A DNA stretch of 64,000 nt from Hydrococcus rivularis NIES-593 (GCF_001904635.1 NZ_MRCB01000012.1:1-64000), one strand, 5' to 3'; numbered from the stretch's first letter, positions 28,874 through 37,983 are shown. Made by a program: numbers and translations. Notes: a model not told the origin generated them from the sequence alone.

Positions 28874-29812
28874 ATGGCTCAAAAGAAACGCCAAGCGCGG
28901 GAGACTGACACAAAAAAACGTCGAATCATTCCCGCTAAAGGTCGCACGGACAATTTTCCAGTCAGTCGCAAGCGCCTGCCGACCCCTCAAGCTGTCGAAG
29001 AAGAGGCTAGCGATCTCGTCTACGGTCGCCATCCCGTCATAGCGGCTTTAGAGAGCGATCGCCAGCTCAATCGGATTTGGATTGTTCCCAAATTACGCTA
29101 TGATTCTCGCTTTCTCTCGCTTCTTCAAGATGCCAAAGCCAAGGGAACCGTTATTGATGAAGTTGACTCTTCCCGCCTCGATCGAATTACCCATGGAGCC
29201 AATCATCAGGGCATAGCGGCTCAAATCGCTCCTCATGCCTATATCGAACTAGCCGATTTAATCGAACGAGCCAAAGCCACTACTCCAGAACCCGTCATCG
29301 TGATTGCCGACGGAATCACCGATCCCCACAACTTGGGAGCAATTATTCGCACGGCGGAAGCCTTTGGAGCGCAGGGACTCGTCATTCCCCAACGACGAGC
29401 GGCCGGGATCACGTCTACAGTCATGAAAGTAGCGGCTGGTGCGCTGGAACACTTTCCCGTCGCCAGAGTGGTTAATCTGACTCGTGCCCTGGAAGAGTTA
29501 AAACAGGCAGGGTTTTGGATTTATGGCACTGCGGCGGGATCGGGTAAACCACTACACAGTATTAAATGGCACGGGGCTATAGGATTAGTTATCGGATCGG
29601 AAGGAGAAGGATTGAGTTTGCTGACGCAACGCTCCTGCGACGAGCTAGTCACGATTCCTTTAGCGGGGAAAACGCCTAGCTTGAATGCTTCTGTATCAGC
29701 CGCGATCGCTCTTTACGAGATTTATCGCCAGCGCTGGTCAGATAAACTTTATTTATCAAAGCCCGAATCTGTCTTCTCAGATACTTCCCAAAAGGAAGGT
29801 AAGGAAGTATAA
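28874..29812 (+). CDS. rlmB: 23S rRNA 2'-O-ribose methyltransferase (TrmH/SpoU family)
   Basis: 312 residues, SPOUT methyltransferase with a trefoil knot. Residues 1-45 are a basic tail. An N-terminal RNA-binding (L30e-like) domain follows ([20 protein letters not shown]). The three SpoU motifs are [21 protein letters not shown]-like (motif 1), [11 protein letters not shown] (motif 2) and [20 protein letters not shown] (motif 3). It methylates G2251 of 23S rRNA in E. coli; the exact site here is inferred. Pairs with mrnC. Confidence 0.9.
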   Translation: MAQKKRQARETDTKKRRIIPAKGRTDNFPVSRKRLPTPQAVEEEASDLVYGRHPVIAALESDRQLNRIWIVPKLRYDSRFLSLLQDAKAKGTVIDEVDSSRLDRITHGANHQGIAAQIAPHAYIELADLIERAKATTPEPVIVIADGITDPHNLGAIIRTAEAFGAQGLVIPQRRAAGITSTVMKVAAGALEHFPVARVVNLTRALEELKQAGFWIYGTAAGSGKPLHSIKWHGAIGLVIGSEGEGLSLLTQRSCDELVTIPLAGKTPSLNASVSAAIALYEIYRQRWSDKLYLSKPESVFSDTSQKEGKEV

Positions 29813-29910
29813 CAAATAAAGACGCTCGATAACGAAACATCAAGATTTGTTAAAAAATAAGATATAGAGTTTACATAGAAAATTTGAACAAAGCCAAGCT
29901 GGGGAAGGTA

Positions 29911-30195
29911 ATGAAAGAATTTTTGCTTTGGATACTCAATCTTTTGGGATTAGCCTACTGGATAGAAATCGTCACCGATTACCCTAAATGTACCTACTAT
30001 TTCGGTCCCTTTATGAGTTACGAAGAGGCTCGCATGGCTCAAGGGGGATACATCGAAGACTTGCAACAAGAAAAAGCGCAGGGAATTGCAGTCATTATCA
30101 AGCGAACCAAGCCAGTTACTCTGACAATTTTTGATGAAAAAGAAGACATCAAGCCATCCAAGAGAGTGATGAGCTTTGGTAGCTCGGTTTCTTAA
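29911..30195 (+). CDS. DUF1816 domain protein
   Basis: 94 residues from the ATG at 29911, which has GGGGAAGG 3 nt upstream; the open frame extends to a TTG at 29884. Cyanobacterial DUF1816 signature: LGLAYWIEIVTDYPKCTYYF, then GPFMSYEEARMAQGGYIEDL and GIAVIIKRTKPVTLTIFDE. Some DUF1816 domains resemble linker-like CpcD folds, but function is not established. It is the last gene of the mrnC-rlmB group, 98 bp after rlmB. Confidence 0.82.
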   Translation: MKEFLLWILNLLGLAYWIEIVTDYPKCTYYFGPFMSYEEARMAQGGYIEDLQQEKAQGIAVIIKRTKPVTLTIFDEKEDIKPSKRVMSFGSSVS

Positions 30196-30202
30196 ATCTA
30201 TT

Positions 30203-30234
30203 GGAGTTAATGGCCAGCCCCCTCGCTTAACTCC
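30203..30234. terminator. Hairpin between convergent genes
   Basis: GGAGTTAA and TTAACTCC form an 8-bp stem around a 16-nt loop between the DUF1816 gene and the convergent phytase-like esterase gene. Weak terminator candidate. Confidence 0.45.
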
Positions 30235-30259
30235 GAATGATGTTGAAACAGGCGGTCCG

Positions 30260-31192
30260 TTAAAACGAGATCGGTAGGGGGCGAATCGTACCGCCATAGT
30301 TTTCGTCATCCACGCCAACGAAAATTTCTCCTTTACTATTGTTGAGTTCGCGAATCGCAAGACCTTCTACCTTGAAGCCATCGACATTCGCTAAACGCTT
30401 TGGCGTGTCGCACAAAACTATCTGGGGCTTGCCGTTTTCGTTTTCCGCGATCGCGCCGATTTGCCAGATAATACTACTAAAAGGTCCTTTATTACCGGGA
30501 TCGGAAGTTGAGGCGACATAAAGTCGGCTCTCGCGATCGATTTCCATCGCACTAATTAGGCGAACTTCAGAATCGCCAGGAATAGGATTAGTAAAAGTCA
30601 CTTCCTCAATCGAACCAATCTTTAATGGCTGTAGCGATAGCGATGCCCATCGGATCTCGGTTGCGGGTTTTCCTTCTGCCCTTTCCGCATAAAGAAAGAT
30701 TAACTGTTCTCCAACTTTTGCCACCGCAGTTCCTTCAACATTGCTAACGGGTGTAGGGAACCGAGTAAAAGCAATAATTTTTAATTGTGGTTGCTGGTAT
30801 TGTGCTAAAAAAATTCGAGCAAATTGTTGACCTAGCGAACCGCTTTCTGCTAACAGAAAGTATTGAGTATTGGGGATGCGAGAAATGCTTTCTAAATCTT
30901 GAGCGATCTCCGATGAATCATTCCAGTTAAGATTAAGAAAACGCCAGAAAATTCCCCTCGATGACTGAGGAAGTTCTATCAGGGTTGCTCTGGGTTGAAT
31001 GTCGCTCTGGAAATTTTTAGCATCGTGAACGGCGATGAATTTATCTCCTTCCAGCCAAGCTAGCCCGCTAATATCTGGGAATTTTCCCGTTAAAAATTGC
31101 GATTCTTGAGTGTTGGCAACGGAGTGAGTTCCCAGAAGTATAATTGCGAGCGAACAGAGAATGAGCGCGATCGCATTAATGCGTCTCTTCAT
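30260..31192 (-). CDS. Exported phytase-like / beta-propeller esterase-like protein
   Basis: 310 residues with a signal peptide (hydrophobic residues 8-24, ending SVANTQ). The mature part carries blades like DISGLAWLEGDKFIAVHDAK, DLESISRIPNTQYFLLAES, NVEGTAVAKVGEQLIFLYAE, EVRLISAMEIDRESRLYVAS and FKVEGLAIRELN. This matches proteins grouped as esterase-like activity of phytase or YjiK-like propellers. It is probably periplasmic. The substrate is unknown. Its stop converges on the DUF1816 gene; upstream it begins 3 bp after the IMPase stop, so they are one transcript. Confidence 0.7.
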   Translation of the reverse strand: MKRRINAIALILCSLAIILLGTHSVANTQESQFLTGKFPDISGLAWLEGDKFIAVHDAKNFQSDIQPRATLIELPQSSRGIFWRFLNLNWNDSSEIAQDLESISRIPNTQYFLLAESGSLGQQFARIFLAQYQQPQLKIIAFTRFPTPVSNVEGTAVAKVGEQLIFLYAERAEGKPATEIRWASLSLQPLKIGSIEEVTFTNPIPGDSEVRLISAMEIDRESRLYVASTSDPGNKGPFSSIIWQIGAIAENENGKPQIVLCDTPKRLANVDGFKVEGLAIRELNNSKGEIFVGVDDENYGGTIRPLPISF

Positions 31193-31195
31193 TAG

Positions 31196-32017
31196 CTAAA
31201 CTTTTTTGCCCAGAAATTCAACTAATGGTTTGAAAACGGATACCAACTCAGCCCGACTGACTGCCAAACAGGGAAAAGAGCGATCGCCATAATTGTGGCC
31301 CACTTTGAGAGGAAATATCGGTTGTGCAGCTAAGGAAACAAACACGCCGCCTGCTGCCTGTACGATGACCCACGCGGCGGCAATATCCCAAATTTTAGGC
31401 GTTGCTTCGACTCCGCCAAGGGCAGCCCCAGATGCCACGAGAAGTAAATTATAACTTGCTACTCCAATGGTGCGAATTTTGCAAGGAAACGGGCGCTTAA
31501 GAACGTCGGTACTGCGAGCACAGATGCTAAAAAGATGATTTTTACTGGGATTGTCGGGGCTGGTGTGAATCGGTTCGCCATTCATATACGCCCCAGTCGG
31601 ACCAGTCAGTCCCGACTCTCCATACCAATAGCCATAGAAAGACTGATTTAGCTGCGGCAGGTGGACAAAACCAAAAACAGGCGTTCCTCGATAAAGCAAT
31701 CCCAGAGAAATGCCCCAAATCGGAATTCCTCGCGTAAAGTTGGTCGTGCCGTCGATGGGATCGACGATCCAACACCAATCGTTAGCCGGAAAAATATGTT
31801 CGGTTTCTTCGGTGAGAACGCCATGGTCGGGGAATACAGTTGCGATCGCGTCTCGAATCTCTTTATCCGCCCATTTATCTGCCTGCGTCACCAACGTTCC
31901 GTCTTCCTTACGAGTTGGCTGCAATTTGCCGAAATCGGCAATTAACTGACTGCCGATATTTTTCGCCGTGGTTTGGGCAAACTCTAAAACCTGCGTCCAA
32001 AAATCTTGCATTAGCAT
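31196..32017 (-). CDS. Inositol monophosphatase family phosphatase
   Basis: 273 residues, lithium-sensitive Mg-dependent phosphatase family. Motif A is WIVDPIDGTTNFTRGIP with the Mg-binding Asp pair, and motif B is KIWDIAAAWVIVQAAGGVF with the third Asp. Glu in LTEETEHIF gives the upstream ligand. It may act on inositol phosphate, histidinol phosphate or fructose-1,6-bisphosphate-like substrates; sequence does not separate these. It is the first gene of a two-gene unit with the phytase-like protein. Confidence 0.87.
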   Translation of the reverse strand: MLMQDFWTQVLEFAQTTAKNIGSQLIADFGKLQPTRKEDGTLVTQADKWADKEIRDAIATVFPDHGVLTEETEHIFPANDWCWIVDPIDGTTNFTRGIPIWGISLGLLYRGTPVFGFVHLPQLNQSFYGYWYGESGLTGPTGAYMNGEPIHTSPDNPSKNHLFSICARSTDVLKRPFPCKIRTIGVASYNLLLVASGAALGGVEATPKIWDIAAAWVIVQAAGGVFVSLAAQPIFPLKVGHNYGDRSFPCLAVSRAELVSVFKPLVEFLGKKV

Positions 32018-32088
32018 TCGGGAAATAAAATTTAGGTTTTTGAGAATAGAGTCTCATTCTATACACAGTCATGCAATTCTGCGACTGC

Positions 32089-32685
32089 TTATTGCTTTGG
32101 AACAATCCATAAATAAATGGTAGTACCACCTACCTGCACGGTACGCTGGGGTTTCCAGTTGCCCATGTCGAAGGAGTGGGACACGATCCGAGTGCCCGGT
32201 CTGAGTTCCTGCAACAGTTTAGGACGAAGTTTTAAGTTGACTTCCGGTAGCAGGTAAAGCGTGACTACCGTTGCTTGGCGCAGGTCGGTTTTAAATAGGT
32301 CTTGCTGGATAAATCGCACTCGATCTGTCACTCCTGCCTTTTGAGCGTTGGCGTTAGACTCTTGAATGCGTTCTGGATCGATGTCTACACCGACGCCGCG
32401 CGCACCATATTTTTGCGCGGCAGTAATCGGAATTCGTCCATCTCCGCTGCCAAGATCATAAACCACGTCATTTTTATTGACTTGGGCAAGTTCTAGCATT
32501 GCCTCTACGACTGGTTGCGAGGTCGGGACGTAAGGTACGTCTCTTGGGCGTTCTTGGGGGGTTGTTGTTGGGGCGGGGGGTTGTGCCTGTGCTTTTAAGT
32601 CGCGCTTTTGCGCGTATCCAGTAATTGCTAAGCTGACAATACTAAGCCCTATAACCAGTAAAGTTGGGATTTTTTGGAAATACAC
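32089..32685 (-). CDS. Exported/anchored class I SAM-dependent methyltransferase
   Basis: 198 residues from a GTG at 32685, which has AAGGAG 9 nt upstream; the frame is open to a TTG at 32736, but that start lacks a site. A hydrophobic segment (about residues 6-25) is followed by a Pro/Gln/Thr linker. The SAM-binding motif is DVVYDLGSGDGRIPITAAQK, then GVGVDIDPERIQESN and FIQQDLFKTDL. Such methyltransferases with an N-terminal anchor occur widely and their substrates are unknown. Placement outside the cytoplasm would be odd for a SAM enzyme, so the segment may instead be a membrane anchor with the domain inside. Confidence 0.8.
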   Translation of the reverse strand: MYFQKIPTLLVIGLSIVSLAITGYAQKRDLKAQAQPPAPTTTPQERPRDVPYVPTSQPVVEAMLELAQVNKNDVVYDLGSGDGRIPITAAQKYGARGVGVDIDPERIQESNANAQKAGVTDRVRFIQQDLFKTDLRQATVVTLYLLPEVNLKLRPKLLQELRPGTRIVSHSFDMGNWKPQRTVQVGGTTIYLWIVPKQ

Positions 32686-32873
32686 GATTTTGTTCTCCTT
32701 GTCTCGATAGTCCAAAGGTATAAACGCTACAGGCAAATCCCAGCAAGGGAATAAAACCTGTTGGAATTATCCTAATCCCTATTCGACATCAAAATAAAAC
32801 CGCGATCGCGTAGCTTGAATCAACTAACCAATAAGACGAGCCGCTATCATTTTCTGCGATCGGAAATTATCCA

Positions 32874-32965
32874 CCAGGAAATTAATTTTCGGCTCATATA
32901 GAAAGTCCATTTGTATCGATTAGGCTATAAAATTTGGAGTCGGTTTAAACGGACTTAATATGTGA
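32874..32965. repeat. Dispersed repeat, copy A
   Basis: Starts with CCAGGAAATTAATTTTCGG, then continues to GGCTATAAAATTTGGAGTCGG and TTTAAACGGACTT. Copy B at 33260 has the same order of blocks with about one substitution in five. It appears to be a non-coding interspersed repeat of the type frequent in cyanobacterial genomes. Confidence 0.65.
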
Positions 32966-33137
32966 GACGGAGAATTTATTCTCCGGCGGACTTGCTAATA
33001 CCAATTTGAAAAATCTTGGCTACAGATGGGTTTTTAAAACCTTTATGAGATGGGTCTTTCTCAATCCAAAATCCACAATCCTTTCATCCAAAATGGTATG
33101 ATACCAATTTTCAGGTTTTCGCGATCGACATTCTTCT

Positions 33138-33162
33138 CCCCTCTCCCTATTTGGGAGAGGGG
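33138..33162. repeat. GC-rich hairpin repeat element
   Basis: CCCCTCTCCC TATTT GGGAGAGGGG, a 10-bp perfect stem, followed by TTGGGGGTGAGGGC. The whole block is a widespread cyanobacterial repeat motif. Confidence 0.75.
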
Positions 33163-33259
33163 TTGGGGGTGAGGGCAATCGACTATCTCTGTCATTAATG
33201 AATGAAAAATAGTATAAGAAATTGGGGAGGTGCGATCGCGATTCAGCACGTAACCCGCT

Positions 33260-33340
33260 AGGAAATTAATTTCCTGGCTAACATATTTTTAATGGACTAG
33301 CCTATGCAATTTAGAGTCGGTTGCAACAGGAAAATAATCC
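33260..33340. repeat. Dispersed repeat, copy B
   Basis: AGGAAATTAATTTCCT is a perfect 16-bp palindrome at the start, then CTAGCCTATGCAATTTAGAG and TCGGTTGCAACAGG. Compare copy A at 32874. Confidence 0.65.
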
Positions 33341-33382
33341 TTCCAGTGACATTTTCTGAGAACGAGCTGGCAAAACCGAGCA

Positions 33383-33455
33383 TGGAGCTAAGCGGATTTG
33401 AACCGCTGACCCCTGCAATGCCATTGCAGTGCTCTACCAACTGAGCTATAACCCC
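33383..33455 (-). tRNA. tRNA-Ala (GGC)
   Basis: 73-nt cloverleaf. Acceptor GGGGTTA pairs with TAGCTCC (two G-U pairs), D-arm GCTCAGTTGGTAGAGC, anticodon stem CTGCA/TGCAG with loop ATGGCAT, so the anticodon is GGC (genome 33420-33422) reading Ala GCC/GCU. T-arm AGCGGTTCAAATCCGCT. The CCA end is not encoded (discriminator A followed by TGC). Confidence 0.97.
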
Positions 33456-33565
33456 ATAAAGCGCATCTTCTATCTTGCCTTATTTTTTTTATTTTGTCAA
33501 GGGTTAATTAATTAACTTTTAGTAATAAAATTAATTAAAAAAAATAAAGTATCGGTCAGCCGAAG

Positions 33566-33748
33566 TTAGATCAAATAGCTCAAGCAATGACCCATCAGGA
33601 AATAAACGACTAACATCGCCGCAGCAGCGAGGGCAACCAGAGTTCCGGCCAGCATGAGGGAAAATTCTTGCTGCTCGAACGCCTCTTGCATAAGATGAAG
33701 CGACCAAGCTACCAAAGCCACATCAAATATGAGAATAGGAATCAACAT
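33566..33748 (-). CDS. Small two-helix membrane protein
   Basis: 60 residues. Two hydrophobic segments (about residues 3-19 and 30-55) separated by an acidic QEAFEQQEF turn. I do not know the family, but cyanobacteria carry many such conserved small proteins. Start ATG at 33748. It lies alone between tRNA-Ala and hisF. Confidence 0.6.
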   Translation of the reverse strand: MLIPILIFDVALVAWSLHLMQEAFEQQEFSLMLAGTLVALAAAAMLVVYFLMGHCLSYLI

Positions 33749-33843
33749 ATTTTAAAAAATGTTAACTTTAATCTATTCTAATACATATTTTTAAGGTGGA
33801 AAATCTTGGCTACTCTAACCTTAAGATTATCTCAATACTTTTC

Positions 33844-34614
33844 TTACAGTGTCCGCGTCGGGACTTGGCGTTCTTGCAGGTAGGTTTTTACTTGGGAGAT
33901 AGTTAATTGTCCGTAATGCAGCAGGGAAGCCAATAACGCTGCTTCTGCCCTCCCTTGTGTAAGGGCTTCATAGATGTGTTGGCAGTTGCCAGCCCCTCCA
34001 GAAGCAATGACGGGAATTTCTACTCGTTCGGCAATGGTGCGAGTTAACGCTAAGTCATACCCTGCCTGGGTTCCGTCGGCATCCATGCTAGTAACGAGCA
34101 ACTCTCCCGCGCCTCGTTTTTGGGCTTCTTTTGCCCAGGCGATCGCGTCGATCCCCGTATTTTCCCGGCCGCCGCGCACGTAAACATCCCAGCCCGGATT
34201 GCTAGGATCGTTGCGCCGTCTAGCATCGATCGCAATTACAATACACTGTTTGCCAAAGCGATCGCTAGCTTCGTCGATCAAATCTGGGTTGCGTACTGCT
34301 GCCGAATTAATACTAACTTTATCTGCCCCCGCTCTTAACAAATTTTTAATCATTTCTAAGGATTGGATGCCTCCGCCAACGGTTAGAGGAATAAAAACTT
34401 GTTCCGCCGTCCGGTAAACGACATCGATAATGATGTCGCGATCTTCGTGGGTTGCTGTAATATCGAGGAAGACCAGTTCGTCTGCACCTGCATCGTTGTA
34501 GATTTTAGCAAGTTCTACTGGGTCGCCAGCATCTTTGAGATCGACAAAATTCACGCCTTTGACGACGCGACCCGCTTTTACATCCAAACAAGGCAAAATT
34601 CTCTTGGCAAGCAT
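33844..34614 (-). CDS. hisF: Imidazole glycerol phosphate synthase cyclase subunit
   Basis: 256-residue TIM barrel. With HisH it converts PRFAR to IGP and AICAR in histidine synthesis. The catalytic Asp11 is in [15 protein letters not shown] and the second (Asp130 position) in [12 protein letters not shown]. Phosphate-binding loops GGGIQS and ASGGAGN are intact. It lies 29 bp after folC; the heptamer repeat between them overlaps the folC stop. Confidence 0.97.
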   Translation of the reverse strand: MLAKRILPCLDVKAGRVVKGVNFVDLKDAGDPVELAKIYNDAGADELVFLDITATHEDRDIIIDVVYRTAEQVFIPLTVGGGIQSLEMIKNLLRAGADKVSINSAAVRNPDLIDEASDRFGKQCIVIAIDARRRNDPSNPGWDVYVRGGRENTGIDAIAWAKEAQKRGAGELLVTSMDADGTQAGYDLALTRTIAERVEIPVIASGGAGNCQHIYEALTQGRAEAALLASLLHYGQLTISQVKTYLQERQVPTRTL

Positions 34615-34623
34615 CAGTTAAAT

Positions 34624-34658
34624 CAGTTGTCGGTAAACAGTTATCAGTTATCAGTGTA
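34624..34658. repeat. STRR heptamers overlapping the folC stop
   Basis: Units CAGTTGT, CGGTAAA, CAGTTAT, CAGTTAT, CAGTGTA between hisF and folC. The last units extend into folC, supplying its final residues and stop codon (34644-34646). This indicates that the repeat lies in, not next to, the gene's 3' end. Confidence 0.8.
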
Positions 34659-35897
34659 AGTGTTTCTCTGATGTTGCAAAAAATGTCCCACTAGATATAA
34701 AGAACCGCATAAAATAACCAAGCGATTGGGATGAGTGTGAATAGCAGTCTCTAAAGCGAGAAAAAGATCGGGAAAGGTTTGAAGGCTTTCTAATCCCGGA
34801 CAAATTTTTGCTGCTAGCGTTGCCAGATCTTTTGGATCGGCGGTACTATGGTCGGGAATGGGGACGAGATATAAATGTTCGCCCGATCGCAGTAAGGCTT
34901 TAAAAATCTCGTCGTGTTCTTTATTAGAAAGAATGCCCATCACCCAAACAATGGGTTTCTCTAGGGTATCGACATATTGACGCAAAGCTTTGGCGGCGGC
35001 GGGGTTGTGTGCCCCATCGATGAGGAGGGGATAATGATTCCAGGTCGTCCATTGCATGCGTCCCAACCAGCGAGTTTTTGCCATTCCAGTTTGAATTGCC
35101 GCTAAGGGAATCTGCCAACCTTGTTGCTGGAGAATTTGCAAAGACGCGATCGCAATGGCAGAATTCATTAATTGAATGTCTCCCAATAAAGGCAAAGGAT
35201 ATTCAATTTCTCCATATTTGGCCCAACCTTCTTTGAGTTTTTCCGCTGGTTCTACCCAAACGGCAGGACAATTTAATTGTTGGATTCGTGCAGAAATAAC
35301 CGCTTTTGCTTCGCCTGGAAGGTTACCAATGACGGCGGGACGATTGGGTTTAAGGATGCCTGCCTTTTCGCCTGCGATATCTGCAAGGGTTGGACCGAGA
35401 ACTTGCCAGTGTTCGCGACTGATAGAAGTGATGACGCTAACTAGAGGGCGATCGCAAACATTTGTTGCATCCAATCGTCCGCCCAATCCCACTTCTATAA
35501 TGGCAATATCTACCCGCGATCGGGCAAAATATAACCAAGCCGCAGCCGTAATGACTTCAAATTGAGTCGGACTTTCTTCATTTGCTGCGATCGCAACCCG
35601 AACTTGTTGAATAATTTCTTCTAGGTCGCGGGAAGAAATAGGCTGGTCGTTAATGCAAATGCGTTCCGTCCAATCGACTAAATGGGGAGAAATATAGCGT
35701 CCGACTTTGTAGCCCGCTTCTGCAAGTACTGTAGAAAGATAGGCGCAAACAGAACCTTTGCCATTGGTTCCCGCTACGTGAATTAGAGGAACGCTGCGAT
35801 GGGGATTGCCTAAAGCTGCTAGGAGGCGTTCTATGCGTTCTAATCCGAGATGAACGCCAAAGCGTTGAAAGGGCTTGAGGAGAGAGTCAATGGTCAC
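34644..35897 (-). CDS. folC: Dihydrofolate synthase / folylpolyglutamate synthase
   Basis: 417 residues. Mur-ligase-like ATP-dependent ligase adding glutamate to dihydropteroate and to reduced folates. The P-loop is HVAGTNGKGSVCAYLSTVL, and TLADIAGEKAGILKPNRP is the folate/Mg-site block. LIDGAHNPAAAKALRQYV is the ADP loop in the second domain. Start is a GTG at 35897 without an obvious Shine-Dalgarno site. The C-terminus (NTYTDN) comes from a heptamer repeat. Confidence 0.93.
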   Translation of the reverse strand: MTIDSLLKPFQRFGVHLGLERIERLLAALGNPHRSVPLIHVAGTNGKGSVCAYLSTVLAEAGYKVGRYISPHLVDWTERICINDQPISSRDLEEIIQQVRVAIAANEESPTQFEVITAAAWLYFARSRVDIAIIEVGLGGRLDATNVCDRPLVSVITSISREHWQVLGPTLADIAGEKAGILKPNRPAVIGNLPGEAKAVISARIQQLNCPAVWVEPAEKLKEGWAKYGEIEYPLPLLGDIQLMNSAIAIASLQILQQQGWQIPLAAIQTGMAKTRWLGRMQWTTWNHYPLLIDGAHNPAAAKALRQYVDTLEKPIVWVMGILSNKEHDEIFKALLRSGEHLYLVPIPDHSTADPKDLATLAAKICPGLESLQTFPDLFLALETAIHTHPNRLVILCGSLYLVGHFLQHQRNTYTDN

Positions 35898-36101
35898 GTA
35901 GGAGTTGATTGTGTAGACTTAATTACTACAATAAATGGTTTGTGTATCGCGGGCGATCGCATCTCCTAGATTAAAAAACTTATACATTTGATTTTTCCAC
36001 TGCTGGTAATTTCATTCATCAAGCATCCCTCTATAAATCTCCTAGATCGATCGCCAATTCCCAATCCAAAATAGTATAACGTTACCCAAGTTACCTAAGA
36101 G

Positions 36102-37532
36102 ATGCTAAGTAGCGATCGCAAAGCTTGGTCAAAAGCTATTGAAAAACCCGCCCAAGAATTTCCTCTGACTCCTCTACCCGTCCTCTATGGCAAAATTCCC
36201 GAAGGGCTGCGGGGAAGTTTCTATCGCAACGGGCCCGGACGCTTAGAACGAGGTGGAATGCGAGTGGGACATTGGTTTGATGGAGATGGGGCAATCTTAG
36301 CCGTCCATTTTAACGATGCAGGGGCAAGGGGAACTTATCGCTATGTCCAAACGGATGGCTATCAAAAAGAAGCAGCTGCCAATAAATTTCTGTTTCCCAA
36401 TTATGGCATGAAGGCTCCAGGAGCATTTTGGAATCAATGGGGAAAAAAGGTCAAAAATTCGGCTAATACTTCGGTTTTGGCTTTGCCAGACAAACTATTA
36501 GCCCTTTGGGAAGGGGGCAATCCCCACGCACTGGATTTAGAGACGCTAGAAACTAAGGGACTCGATAATTTATCGGGATTGACAAGAAGCGAACCGTTTT
36601 CCGCCCATCCTAAAATCGATCCTCGGACAGGAGAAATTTTTAATTTTGGTATCGTTGCCGAGTTAAGTATCACGCTGAATCTTTACCGATTCGATCGCAC
36701 TGGCAAAGTTGCGAACAAGAATGCGATCGAATGGAAAGACTTGCCTTTAATCCACGATTTTGTCTTAACGGGGCAGTATTTAGTCTTTTTTGTTCCGCCA
36801 GTTCGAGTCAATATCTTGAACGTTGTATCGGGGATGAAGAGTTTCAGCGATGCGATGCAGTGGAAACCGGAATTGGGTACGCAAGTTCTCGTATTCGATC
36901 GCGATACGCTTTCTCTTGTCAGTCGTGGCGAAGCCGATCCCTGGTTTCAGTGGCATTTCGGAAATGGATATACAGATACTGATGGGTCGCTTGTCATTAT
37001 AGTTGCCCGCTATCGAGATTTTCAGACCAATCAGAATTTAAAAGAAGTCGCCACGGGGAAGATAGAAACTCCAGCCAAGGCAACGCTGTGGCAAATTCGC
37101 CTCAATCCCCAGACGGGGAAAGTTATCTCCACCGAAGAAGTTCTGGACAAGGAATGCGAATTTCCTACCGTTGCGCCCCATCAAGTCGGACAGCCATGGC
37201 GCTATAGTTATTTATCAACCCATCGAGACGGCGCGAATAATTCTCAAGAACTCTTCAGCGCGATCGCTCGTTTTGACCATAAAACGAGCAATTTGTCAAT
37301 AGCAGACCCAGGAGAAAATTGCTATCCCAGCGAACCAATTTTTGTCCCCAATGGTCCAAATTCAGAAGAAGGCTGGGTGTTGACAGTAGTTTACGATGGC
37401 AATAGCGATACTAGCGAAGTGAGAATTTACGGGTGCGATCGCTTAGAAGACGAACCCATCTGTTGTTTGGGATTGCCAAGCGTCGTTCCTCACGGCTTCC
37501 ACGGAACTTGGAAACCTGCTCGACTAAGATAA
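36102..37532 (+). CDS. Carotenoid cleavage oxygenase family protein
   Basis: 476 residues, seven-bladed propeller with a non-heme iron. The four Fe-binding histidines are visible in SAHPKIDPRTG, PLIHDFVLTGQ, WFQWHFGNGYTD and PHGFHGTW. RGSFYRNGPGRLERGG is the N-terminal family block. Members cleave carotenoids or apocarotenals, or stilbenes. Of the Synechocystis homologues this looks closer to the Diox2 (slr1648) type than to the crystallised ACO (Diox1), judging by length and divergence. Substrate is uncertain. It converges on a hypothetical gene with a strong hairpin between them. Confidence 0.88.
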   Translation: MLSSDRKAWSKAIEKPAQEFPLTPLPVLYGKIPEGLRGSFYRNGPGRLERGGMRVGHWFDGDGAILAVHFNDAGARGTYRYVQTDGYQKEAAANKFLFPNYGMKAPGAFWNQWGKKVKNSANTSVLALPDKLLALWEGGNPHALDLETLETKGLDNLSGLTRSEPFSAHPKIDPRTGEIFNFGIVAELSITLNLYRFDRTGKVANKNAIEWKDLPLIHDFVLTGQYLVFFVPPVRVNILNVVSGMKSFSDAMQWKPELGTQVLVFDRDTLSLVSRGEADPWFQWHFGNGYTDTDGSLVIIVARYRDFQTNQNLKEVATGKIETPAKATLWQIRLNPQTGKVISTEEVLDKECEFPTVAPHQVGQPWRYSYLSTHRDGANNSQELFSAIARFDHKTSNLSIADPGENCYPSEPIFVPNGPNSEEGWVLTVVYDGNSDTSEVRIYGCDRLEDEPICCLGLPSVVPHGFHGTWKPARLR

Positions 37533-37574
37533 TTCACATTCGCAATTAACGATTAATCAATTGCGAATGTGAAT
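37532..37574. terminator. Perfect 16-bp stem inverted repeat
   Basis: ATTCACATTCGCAATT, an 11-nt loop, and AATTGCGAATGTGAAT. The loop holds its own GATTAATC palindrome. The first arm overlaps the last base of the carotenoid-oxygenase stop, and the element sits between convergent genes. Fits a bidirectional terminator or a mobile palindrome. Confidence 0.75.
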
Positions 37575-37590
37575 GGCGAACGCGTTATTT

Positions 37591-37983
37591 TTACCACCAA
37601 ATTCGATTGCCGTTTTCGTCCATGCGAGCTTGACGAATGACATCAGAAATTTCTTCTGCATCCTTGACATGGTGAAGTGCTTTCTTTTCACCATTGGGAT
37701 ATTCCACAATAAAATAAGTTGGGACTTTAATATGGTCGCCCGTGATATCTGGAACGTCAACGGCGATTTGTTTGGCTTTTTGTTCAATTGTTTGAGGTTC
37801 ATCGGCAATGCGATCGCCAGGATTGGCTGCTAAACTTCTTGCTTTAGGACTGAGTTTTTGTTCGGCTGGAACAGTATCTTTGGCTTCTACTGGAATTTCT
37901 TCAGAATTAATAGACAGATCTCGATTTTTTAATTGTTCTGTAACTTTTTCTCGTTGCATAGTTCGCTCTTTTCTAAACAACAT
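37591..37983 (-). CDS. Hydrophilic hypothetical protein
   Basis: 130 residues (121 from the ATG at 37959). No membrane segment. The first 80 residues are charged and probably disordered; residues 80-130 look folded, with VPTYFIVEYPNGEKKALHHVK and ISDVIRQARMDENGNRIWW. I do not recognise it. It is 109 bp downstream of the KGG gene on the same strand, so a stress-related role by association is possible but unproven. Confidence 0.6.
   Translation of the reverse strand: MLFRKERTMQREKVTEQLKNRDLSINSEEIPVEAKDTVPAEQKLSPKARSLAANPGDRIADEPQTIEQKAKQIAVDVPDITGDHIKVPTYFIVEYPNGEKKALHHVKDAEEISDVIRQARMDENGNRIWW

Larger units (their letters stand above)
32686..33382. other. Repeat-rich intergenic region
   Basis: About 700 bp between the methyltransferase gene and tRNA-Ala with no supported gene. 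It contains two diverged copies of a dispersed repeat (32874-32965 and 33260-33340), a GC-rich hairpin element (33138-33162), and CAATCCAAAATCC-type repeat pieces near 33.06 kb. A short open frame on the minus strand here is built from the repeats. Confidence 0.7.

Noticed and set aside
33061-33249. 62-residue minus-strand open frame
   Set aside because: Made from dispersed repeats; includes the GGGAGAGGGG hairpin element.
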